Assembly: GCA_022767285.1 (NCBI GenBank)
Contig: JALENY010000004.1
Span: 1 to 54,351, forward strand
Reading direction: 5' to 3'
Origin: Lachnospiraceae bacterium
GTDB lineage: Bacteria > Bacillota > Clostridia > Lachnospirales > Lachnospiraceae
Length of the DNA: 54,351 nucleotides
The translations under genes and the position numbers were made by a program. Under the pieces are notes generated by a model. That model had not been told where the DNA came from, ran no database searches, and worked only from the letters and a program-made list of their open reading frames with translations. Shown piece after piece: positions 16,080 to 23,414 of the stretch. Positions within the stretch are counted from its first letter, which is position 1. Every line of letters begins with the position of its first letter.

Positions 16080-17653
16080 TACTCTACACCAAGAAGATCT
16101 GCCATTTTATTGTAAATATCCGTGTTGTCATAGTAGCCGTCGAATGTTTCCGCGCCGACGCCCTCTGCAAATACGGCTACCGGAAGTCCTGTATGGGCGT
16201 AGGATGCGAAATTGATACCGGATTTGTTATTTAACAGATGTGTCACGGTTACACTGAACGGTTCATAGGTTCCATATTTTACATAATCTGCCTGAGCAGG
16301 TTCTTCACCGAGGCCGCCTGCCAAAGTCACTTCATAGGCCTCTCTTAAAAGTCCCATCTCATAGTCATTCAGAACCAGGGTCTCATCTGCCGCATTTGCT
16401 GCATTTTCCGGTGTAACCAGACCAAAGAGTTTCTCTACATCTTTCATAGCGTCTTCAAAACTTGTCTGGTTCTCAATATAACCTGCCACATAGTCGCTGT
16501 CATATTTTGCATAAGAAATCTGCTGATTTTCCAGATTCGTAAGGAATGTATCATAATCGGTTCCCGCATATCCGATCGTCAAGCCACCGGTTTCATGGTC
16601 TCCTGTTACCAGGATCAGGGTCTCCTCGGCATGTTCTTTTGCAAAATCCACCGCTACCTGCACTGCATCAGCGAGGGCCAGTGTATCCGCCACGGTAGAT
16701 CCGGCATCATTAGCATGGCATGCCCAGTCAATCTTACCGCCTTCTGTCATCAGGAAAAATCCTGTTTCATTATCCAAAACTTCAATTCCTTTTTCTACGT
16801 AATCAGCCAGAGCCCATTCTTCATCTGCTCGGTCATTATCATAGGAAAGGGAATCGGAATCAGCCAGAGTCTCGCCGATGATAATCGCCTTTCCGTCCTC
16901 CGCAGTCAGAGCTTCCGCCTCTTCCTGTGTTTTCAGCACTTTATATCCGGCCTCTTCCGCCAGCGTGTACAGACTGGTCTGGTCTTCGTTTTCACCGGTC
17001 TCCTGCTTCAAGCCACCGCCGGCAAAATAATCAAATCCGCTTTCAACCATCTCCACACCAATATCATAATAGCTGTTTCGGCTTGCCTGATGTGCGTAAA
17101 ATGCAGCCGGTGTAGCATGATTTAAGTTAACACTGGAGATGATACCAATCTTGTAATCTTTCTGCTCTTTCAGTTTTTCTGAAATTGTCTCATAGGCTAC
17201 GGTTTTTGTCTCATCCATATTGATGACACCGCTGTGTGTCTTGTAACCGGTGGAAATGGACGTTGCAGTAGATGCAGAATCCGGACAAAAGCTGGTCGAA
17301 TCGAAAGTGGTCGCTGTACCTGCCACATCGAAATTCATAAATGAGAGATTTTCCCCTCCGCTGACAATATCGTCATCGTCTGCCAGTGCTCCGAGATAAT
17401 CGGAAGCTGCCTGGAACTGGGGATAACTCATTCCATCACCGATAAACAGGAATACGTATTTCGGTGTCTTTGTTTCCTCCACATCAGCGGTTACCTTTAC
17501 TGTCTCAGTTTCTTTTGTATCGGCTATTACCGCAGGTGTCTCGGTCTGCGTACCTTCCACCGGTGTTTCGGAAGTCTTTGCCTGACAGCCGGTGAAGATT
17601 CCTGCCAGCAGTGTAGTTGCCATAAGCATTGCAATAACAGATTTTCTTTTCAT
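16079..17653 (-). CDS. Alkaline phosphatase (PhoA family), predicted lipoprotein
   Basis: 524 residues. Signal peptide with lipobox LLAGIFTGC (Cys23), then a Thr/Glu-rich linker to about 60. Metal site 2 Asp is in FLFIGDGMSYPQ, the nucleophilic Ser in CPDSASTATSISTG, further ligands in DWACHANDAGS and VTGDHETGG. It should hydrolyse phosphomonoesters at the outer membrane face. The MTEGGKIDWACH block is typical of Gram-positive alkaline phosphatases. It is coupled to the YibE/F gene. No Pho box was identified upstream. Confidence 0.9.
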   Translation of the reverse strand: MKRKSVIAMLMATTLLAGIFTGCQAKTSETPVEGTQTETPAVIADTKETETVKVTADVEETKTPKYVFLFIGDGMSYPQFQAASDYLGALADDDDIVSGGENLSFMNFDVAGTATTFDSTSFCPDSASTATSISTGYKTHSGVINMDETKTVAYETISEKLKEQKDYKIGIISSVNLNHATPAAFYAHQASRNSYYDIGVEMVESGFDYFAGGGLKQETGENEDQTSLYTLAEEAGYKVLKTQEEAEALTAEDGKAIIIGETLADSDSLSYDNDRADEEWALADYVEKGIEVLDNETGFFLMTEGGKIDWACHANDAGSTVADTLALADAVQVAVDFAKEHAEETLILVTGDHETGGLTIGYAGTDYDTFLTNLENQQISYAKYDSDYVAGYIENQTSFEDAMKDVEKLFGLVTPENAANAADETLVLNDYEMGLLREAYEVTLAGGLGEEPAQADYVKYGTYEPFSVTVTHLLNNKSGINFASYAHTGLPVAVFAEGVGAETFDGYYDNTDIYNKMADLLGVE

Positions 17654-17784
17654 TTTTCATAAACTCCTCTGCTTTTTCTGATTTTCATCGGCATTTACAC
17701 AAAACAGTATTCGTCGATTGCACTGCATGGTTTTTCAATCAAGAATATGTCACTCTGTTTCTGTCAGCCGACACTATTTATTTA

Positions 17785-17820
17785 ACAGAAAACAGCCCCT
17801 CACTACAAGCAAGGGGCTGT
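17785..17820 (-). terminator. Intrinsic terminator of tyrS
   Basis: Minus-strand ACAGCCCCT (17812-17820) pairs with AGGGGCTGT (17792-17800), followed by TTCTGTT. It lies 30 bp after the tyrS stop. Confidence 0.75.
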
Positions 17821-17849
17821 AAAACTATTCCAAAATGTTTGTAAAGCAA

Positions 17850-19070
17850 CTACATCACGATCTTACGGAAATTTTTCCTTCCTCGTTTCAGGATTTTCTC
17901 GTTAGCCTTGATGTCATCCACAGTATACACATAATTAATATCCTCTATTTTTTCACCGTCAACGGAAACACCGCCCTGCTGAACGGCACGTCTTGCCTCG
18001 GATTTAGACGGAACGAGACCGGATTTTACAAGCAGTGTCGGAATATCAATCTTACCGTCGATAAAGTCTTCTTCTGTCAGTTTTGTGGTGGGCATGTTCG
18101 CTGCGCCGCCGGTGGAAAACAGGGCTCTCGCAGAATCCTGCGCTTTTTTGGCTTCTTCCTCTCCGTGAACCAGACTGGTCAGCTCGTAAGCCAGAATCTC
18201 TTTTGCCTTGTTCAGCTGACTGCCTTCCCACTTATCCATCTCGTCGATCTGCTCAAGGGGCAGGAACGTCAGCATACGGATGCATTTCAGCACATCGGCA
18301 TCCGCAACATTTCTCCAATATTGATAAAAATCGAACGGAGAAGTCTTATTGGGATCCAGCCAGACAGCGCCCGACTGAGTCTTACCCATTTTCTTGCCTT
18401 CGGAGTTCAGAAGGAGCGTAATTGTCATGGCAGAAGCATCTTTTTTAAGTTTGCGGCGAATCAGCTCGGTACCACCCAGCATGTTGCTCCACTGGTCGTC
18501 GCCGCCGAACTGAAGATTGCATCCGTATTTCCGGAATAATTCATAGAAATCATAGCTCTGCATGATCATGTAATTGAACTCCAGGAAACTCAGGCCTTTC
18601 TCCATACGCTGTTTGTAGCATTCAGCCGTCAGCATACGGTTAACAGAGAAGTGAGGTCCCACTTCACGAAGGACATCAATATAATTCAGGTCCATCAGCC
18701 AGTCTGCATTGTTTACCATAAGAGCTTTTCCATCGGAAAAATCGATGAATTTGCTCATCTGTTTCTTAAAGCAGTCACAGTTGTGCTGAATGGTTTCTTT
18801 TGTCATCATCTGACGCATATCCGATCTTCCGGACGGGTCACCGATCATGGCGGTACCGCCGCCGATCAGAGCGATCGGTTTGTTTCCTGCCATCTGCAGT
18901 CGCTTCATCAGGCACAGTGCCATAAAATGTCCAACGTGCAGGCTGTCCGCTGTGGGGTCAAAACCGATGTAAAAAGTTGCTTTTCCATTGTTTACCAGGT
19001 CGCGGATCAATTCTTCGTCCGTAACCTGCGCAATGAGGCCTCGGGCCTTCAGTTCTTCATAAATCTGCAT
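17850..19070 (-). CDS. tyrS: Tyrosyl-tRNA synthetase
   Basis: 406 residues. The class I HIGH motif is [11 protein letters not shown] near 43-53 and the KMSKS motif is [10 protein letters not shown] near 230. [12 protein letters not shown] is the tyrosine-binding block. A C-terminal S4 RNA-binding domain ([19 protein letters not shown]) completes it. It charges tRNA-Tyr. Its leader contains a T-box with a Tyr (UAC) specifier, and repeat copy B sits between the T-box terminator and the start codon. Confidence 0.96.
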   Translation of the reverse strand: MQIYEELKARGLIAQVTDEELIRDLVNNGKATFYIGFDPTADSLHVGHFMALCLMKRLQMAGNKPIALIGGGTAMIGDPSGRSDMRQMMTKETIQHNCDCFKKQMSKFIDFSDGKALMVNNADWLMDLNYIDVLREVGPHFSVNRMLTAECYKQRMEKGLSFLEFNYMIMQSYDFYELFRKYGCNLQFGGDDQWSNMLGGTELIRRKLKKDASAMTITLLLNSEGKKMGKTQSGAVWLDPNKTSPFDFYQYWRNVADADVLKCIRMLTFLPLEQIDEMDKWEGSQLNKAKEILAYELTSLVHGEEEAKKAQDSARALFSTGGAANMPTTKLTEEDFIDGKIDIPTLLVKSGLVPSKSEARRAVQQGGVSVDGEKIEDINYVYTVDDIKANEKILKRGRKNFRKIVM

Positions 19071-19148
19071 ATTTTCTCTCTCCTTTGCTTAATTCAATGC
19101 GATCCACGGGGATCGTTTGCTGTTTCATAGGGCGAACTTTCCGGGACA

Positions 19149-19313
19149 GAACAAAGTGGGCAAGTCCACTTCAACTCCCTATATTCCTCACTCATGAGGG
19201 ACTTGTACACTTTGGCGCGAAACGCATGTCACGAAGTGACAATTTTCCATATGCGTTTCTGTGCATCCTCACGGAGTGTTATTATTTCATAGGAAAGGAA
19301 TTTCCTATGAAAT
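19149..19313. repeat. Dispersed structured repeat, copy B
   Basis: Full-length 165-bp copy from GAACAAAGTGGGCAAGTCC to the palindrome ending TTTCCTATGAA. It lies between the T-box terminator and tyrS, and so would be part of every read-through tyrS message. Confidence 0.9.
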
Positions 19314-19317
19314 AATA

Positions 19318-19610
19318 AAAGCTCCCGTCCGTAAAGGACGGGAGCATAAGCCCGTGTTACCACCTTTGTTCGCAGCGGATTCGCATCCGTCTGCCTCAAC
19401 AAGTCCGGTCCATCAACCGTACTCTGACACGATAACGTGTGCCCACTCCGTCACAGCCTACTGAAATCCGCTCCATAAACCTGCGAAATTCGTTCGGTGT
19501 GCAGCTCAAAGATGTATTCCCATATGATTTCCCACGCGCCTCTCATCACCCGGCGGCTTTCTGTCTGTTCCCTCATATGGTACTTGTTCTTATCAATGCC
19601 TTTGCTTATT
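19318..19610 (-). ncRNA. Tyrosine T-box leader
   Basis: The canonical antiterminator sequence AAGGTGGTAACACGG is at 19352-19366 (minus strand). The specifier loop GGAATACATC at 19511-19520 presents UAC (19514-19516), a Tyr codon, matching the downstream tyrS. The terminator GCTCCCGTCC-TTTA-CGGACGGGAGC followed by TTTTATT is at 19318-19345. Uncharged tRNA-Tyr should stabilise the antiterminator and permit read-through. Confidence 0.95.
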
Positions 19611-20766
19611 TTCGACTATTATAAAACAGCTCTCCTGATAATGTCAAGGGAAAGGAGCTTTTTTGCTGACTTTTCTCCAGCTTCCCGCTCTTCTCCCCCT
19701 CTTTCAGCAGCGCTTCCATCCTCCGGTTGCACACTCCGATCGGGACACCGGCGTCGATCACATACTTACACTTTTTCATCAAAGCCAGCGCTCTGTCATA
19801 AGCATCATCACTGATTTGCTCAAACGGTCTTTCTGTTACCACCTCAGCGGCAAGCAGTCTGGCCAACTGATAATCCACATCATTGGTATAGAGGATTCCA
19901 GCCGCAAAAGGCACATTTTCCTTCTGAAGCCGCCGAAAAATCGGAATTCCGGAACCACAGGCCGAAATCACAAATACTTCCGGTTCCCCTTTTGGGCTGG
20001 GCAGTTCAATACTCCCAAAGAGCGGATCAAAAAATCCGTTATCGATCTCGTACAGGTCACGGATTACATCTTCATTAAATATCTCTTCCGGTCTGCCGAA
20101 ATTTGCTATGGTCTCACCTTTTACGCATATGATTTTATCTGAGATTTTCTGTGCAAGGTCGATCTCGTGAAGCGACATGATTACGGTAATCTGCTTTTCT
20201 TTGGCCATACTGCGCAAAATGGAGAGCAGTTCCAGCTTATGCCTCACATCCAGGAAAGAAGTGGGTTCATCCAGAATGATAATCTCCGGTTCCTGACAAA
20301 TGGCTCTTGCCAGCAGGATACGCTGTCTCTGGCCATCACTGATGGCATTGTAGCTGCGGCATCCCAGATCCGCGGCGTGAACCGCAATCATCGCATCCTC
20401 TACTTTTTTTTCATCCTCCCGCGAGAGTATTCCCAGGCGGCCCGTATATGGATAACGGCCTGTGGCCACCATCTCATGACAGGTCATCAGTTCCGGCTTC
20501 ATTCGCTCGGTCAGCACAACGGACATTTTTCGTGACAATTCTTTATAGGTCAATTTCCCGATATTCTGCCTGTCCAGAAACACCGTCCCGCCAATCAGCG
20601 ACAGCTGTCTGGTGATACTCTTTAAAATTGTGGATTTTCCCGACCCGTTTGGCCCGATCAATGTCACAATCTCGCCTTTATGAATGCCGATATTTATATC
20701 GTGAATCAGTGGTCTTCCGTTATAGCCAACAGAAAGACTCTTCATCTGAAAATAATAATCTGCCAT
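19606..20766 (-). CDS. Corrinoid ABC transporter ATPase with extra C-terminal domain
   Basis: 386 residues. A FecE/BtuD-type ATPase domain covers 1-250: Walker A GPNGSGKST near 38, signature AISDGQRQR (SDGQ instead of the usual SGGQ) and Walker B IIILDEPTSFLD, with switch His in MSLHEIDLA. Family members normally end near 260; here about 120 residues follow, including EVFVISACGSGIPIFRRL, FAAGILYTNDVDYQLA and KYVIDAGVPIG, a Rossmann-like alternation suggesting an accessory domain. The upstream cobalamin riboswitch points to corrinoids as substrate. The 3' end of the gene carries the tyrS promoter. Confidence 0.85.
   Translation of the reverse strand: MADYYFQMKSLSVGYNGRPLIHDINIGIHKGEIVTLIGPNGSGKSTILKSITRQLSLIGGTVFLDRQNIGKLTYKELSRKMSVVLTERMKPELMTCHEMVATGRYPYTGRLGILSREDEKKVEDAMIAVHAADLGCRSYNAISDGQRQRILLARAICQEPEIIILDEPTSFLDVRHKLELLSILRSMAKEKQITVIMSLHEIDLAQKISDKIICVKGETIANFGRPEEIFNEDVIRDLYEIDNGFFDPLFGSIELPSPKGEPEVFVISACGSGIPIFRRLQKENVPFAAGILYTNDVDYQLARLLAAEVVTERPFEQISDDAYDRALALMKKCKYVIDAGVPIGVCNRRMEALLKEGEKSGKLEKSQQKSSFPLTLSGELFYNSRK
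19618..19647 (-). promoter_or_regulatory. Promoter of the T-box/tyrS unit, inside the upstream ORF
   Basis: Consensus -35 TTGACA (19642-19647), 18-bp spacer, consensus -10 TATAAT (19618-19623). Both boxes lie within the last codons of the ABC ATPase gene. Confidence 0.85.
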
Positions 20767-20877
20767 ATTTCCTCCAGTGTGGATATTCTAATGCCGGATT
20801 CATAACTTTCTTAAACAAAAGCTATCTTATCCCAACATTATCTTCTGCGTCATGCTATTATAATAGGAAGGTATTGC

Positions 20878-21942
20878 CTACGTGCTTCTCTTTCGCCGAA
20901 GCATCATGAAAATGACAACCGGTGCACCAAAGATTGATGTTACCGTGCTGATATTCAATTCCATCGGTGCGAACGCCATGCGGGCGATCAGGTCACACAT
21001 CATGCAAAACACCGCTCCGCCCAGAAAGGTTCCGGGAATGACAACAAGCGGTTTTGAAGTATTCAGACATCGCTTGACCAGAAAAGGCACCGCAATACCA
21101 ACGAATGAAATAGGCCCTGCAAAAGCGGTTACGCAGGCAGAGAGTATGCTGGAGAGCAGGATCAGTGCCACACGGAATACTTTAATATTTACCCCCATAC
21201 TCTGGGCATAAGCCTCGCCCAGTTGATAGGCCCCAATGGGTTTTGACAAAAGAAATGTCAGCACCAGTGTACCACCCACCACGATCGCTGATATGCTCAC
21301 ATTACTCCAGCTCATACCGGAAAAACTTCCCTGGGACCAGCCGTGAAGATTTACAATGTCAGAGTCCTCCGCAAAAGTGACCAGAAAATCCGTGACAGCA
21401 GAGCAGATATACCCGATCATGGTTCCTGCCACCAGCAAGGTGGCCATACCACGGATTTTTCTGGAAAAAAGCAGAATAAAACCGGTACAGATCAGCGAAC
21501 CGACAAAAGCAGCCACAATCAGTGTATAGGATGAGACCACCTGATACTGGTCAATAAAATAAATCATAGCCAGAGCCACGATCATCTTCGCCCCGGAAGA
21601 TATACCAAGGATAAACGGGCCGGCAATGGGGTTTTCAAAAAAGGTCTGAAGCAGAAAACCGGACAGGGACAGCGCCCCTCCTAAAATAGCCGCCATCAGA
21701 ATCCGCGGCATACGGATTTTCCAGATGATATTATATTCCGCAGGCTCCCCGGTACCGGTAAAAATAATCTTCAGGATCCGCGAAACCGGTATATTCACAT
21801 TTCCGGTGTTAATATTCAGAACTGTAATCAGGCAAAAGGCAGCAATCAGAAAGACAAACACGGCTGCAAAGCGGGTACGTCTTTTAAGATTTTCCTTGTG
21901 AAATTCCAAATTTCCGTTTGCTGTACTATCATTTTTGTGCAT
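20878..21942 (-). CDS. FecCD/BtuC-family ABC permease
   Basis: 354 residues with about ten membrane helices. Typical family blocks are PRILMAAILGGALSLSGFLLQ, NPIAGPFILGISSGA and AGPISFVGIAVPFLVKR. It forms the channel for a siderophore/heme/cobalamin-type importer; cobalamin is favoured from the riboswitch. It is preceded by a hairpin with a T-run that may reduce expression relative to the binding protein. Confidence 0.9.
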   Translation of the reverse strand: MHKNDSTANGNLEFHKENLKRRTRFAAVFVFLIAAFCLITVLNINTGNVNIPVSRILKIIFTGTGEPAEYNIIWKIRMPRILMAAILGGALSLSGFLLQTFFENPIAGPFILGISSGAKMIVALAMIYFIDQYQVVSSYTLIVAAFVGSLICTGFILLFSRKIRGMATLLVAGTMIGYICSAVTDFLVTFAEDSDIVNLHGWSQGSFSGMSWSNVSISAIVVGGTLVLTFLLSKPIGAYQLGEAYAQSMGVNIKVFRVALILLSSILSACVTAFAGPISFVGIAVPFLVKRCLNTSKPLVVIPGTFLGGAVFCMMCDLIARMAFAPMELNISTVTSIFGAPVVIFMMLRRKRST

Positions 21943-21984
21943 ATTGTTCCCCTGTCATATCGATATATATCATTTCAAAAAGCT

Positions 21985-22016
21985 GTTCAGACTTCCCTGC
22001 AATATGGGATTCTGAA
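21985..22016 (-). terminator. Intercistronic hairpin with T-run
   Basis: Minus-strand GTTCAGAATCCCA and GGGAAGTCTGAAC pair around a short loop and are followed by AGCTTTTTG. It lies between the binding-protein and permease genes and probably attenuates downstream expression or protects the upstream message. Confidence 0.5.
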
Positions 22017-22033
22017 CCGTTGCAATTTCCCAT

Positions 22034-23323
22034 CTATTCAATATGAGTCAAAAATGTCATATCTTCTTCATTTCCGCCAGTCAGCATCAGATTCAGATCT
22101 GTGATCAGTTCTCCCACAATATCGGTTGCCTGATACAGCGACTTCCCTGTGGTCCAGACATTTCCTTCTTTCACAGCCTTAAAGTCTGCAAACAGTTCAC
22201 TCTTTGCCAATAAGTCGTTCACACTGGTGAGTGCAGCGTCAATGGAAGCATTGTAAACCAGATAATCTGCGTCCACTGCTTTGGCATAGAATTCTTCCAT
22301 TGTCAGCGGAACAGATTTATTTTCTGTATCTGTCTCCAGGTCAGCAAAAGCATATCTTCCACCGGCGATTTCAATCATTTTCGGAATATAATCCTCCGGT
22401 CTGCGAACAACGACTGAGCCGTCTGAACTGACATAAAAATATACAACCGATTTTTCCGTATTCGGAAAATCTTTTAACTCATTGATAACTTCTGCCTGTT
22501 CGTCAAAAAAGGCTGCCGCCTCCTCCGCTTTTCCAACCAGTACACCGTACAATTTTACCCATTCCGTTCTGCCGAGGGGATGGTTCTCATAGCTGGACCG
22601 GTCAACAAAAACCGGGATGCCCAGATCCTCTATCATTTCCTTTACTTTCGGACTGTGATAGATCATAGTGGATTCAATGGCAAGATCGCAATCTTCTTCC
22701 ACCAGAAGTTCATAATCCGGTTCGCTGTATTTGCCGGCAAATAAGATATCTCCTGCCTCCATGGCCTCAACCGCATGATCGATGTACCATCCGGAACTCT
22801 GTGTTCCGGTCATGCGAATAGCATCCAGCGCGTCCACCGCGTCAAACAAAGCCATGGCCGATGTGGCTGCAAGGTATATTCTGTCCAGCGGTTTCTGCAG
22901 CACAACTATATTCGTATCCAGACCTTCCGGTGCTTCTTTCCCTTCAGGAACTACCAAATACTGTACGCTGTCCTTCACATCGATCAGCGCATAATCATCA
23001 CTGTAATAATAGACCTCAAATGCTTCCGCATAAATAAGGTCCATGGTGGATTCATAGGTCAGGCCCGGTATCACCGGTGCATTTTCTGAAGAAGCATCCG
23101 TATCTGCTCCCTTTTTTTCCTCTGCATCTGTTTTCTTTACAGTGTCACTATCCTTATCCCCGGCATCTTGCACATCCGTTTCCGCACTGCCATCCAAATC
23201 CCCGTTCTCCGATTGTTCCGACGATGAGGACGGATTTTCCGCGGATCCGCCGCACCCTGTCATACCTATAGTGAATGCCATGGATAAAGCCAGAATACTC
23301 TTTAAAAATTTTGTACTTCTCAT
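22034..23323 (-). CDS. Corrinoid ABC transporter substrate-binding lipoprotein
   Basis: 429 residues from ATG 23321-23323; a TTG six codons upstream is in the ribosome site and is rejected. Signal with lipobox FTIGMTGC, then a long Ser/Asp/Glu-rich linker (to about 95). A BtuF/FecB-type binding domain follows, with IVVLQKPLDRIYLAAT, DILFAGKYSEPDYELLVEED and TEWVKLYGVLVGK. It captures the substrate and delivers it to the permease. The domain is closely related to the C-terminal part of the preceding secreted protein. Confidence 0.88.
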   Translation of the reverse strand: MRSTKFLKSILALSMAFTIGMTGCGGSAENPSSSSEQSENGDLDGSAETDVQDAGDKDSDTVKKTDAEEKKGADTDASSENAPVIPGLTYESTMDLIYAEAFEVYYYSDDYALIDVKDSVQYLVVPEGKEAPEGLDTNIVVLQKPLDRIYLAATSAMALFDAVDALDAIRMTGTQSSGWYIDHAVEAMEAGDILFAGKYSEPDYELLVEEDCDLAIESTMIYHSPKVKEMIEDLGIPVFVDRSSYENHPLGRTEWVKLYGVLVGKAEEAAAFFDEQAEVINELKDFPNTEKSVVYFYVSSDGSVVVRRPEDYIPKMIEIAGGRYAFADLETDTENKSVPLTMEEFYAKAVDADYLVYNASIDAALTSVNDLLAKSELFADFKAVKEGNVWTTGKSLYQATDIVGELITDLNLMLTGGNEEDMTFLTHIE

Positions 23324-23346
23324 ATTGTTATTCTCTCCCAAAAGGC

Positions 23347-23365
23347 GGCGGCAGAGACTGCCGCC
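23347..23365 (-). terminator. Short GC-rich hairpin between surface protein and binding protein
   Basis: GGCGGCAG-TCT-CTGCCGCC, an 8-bp perfect stem, followed on the minus strand by GCCTTTTGGG just before the next ribosome site. A partial terminator or message-stabilising hairpin. Confidence 0.45.
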
Positions 23366-23414
23366 GGCACTTATCTTCTGCAGATATTCTGTCTGCTGTA
23401 TGTATCGCGGGTGG

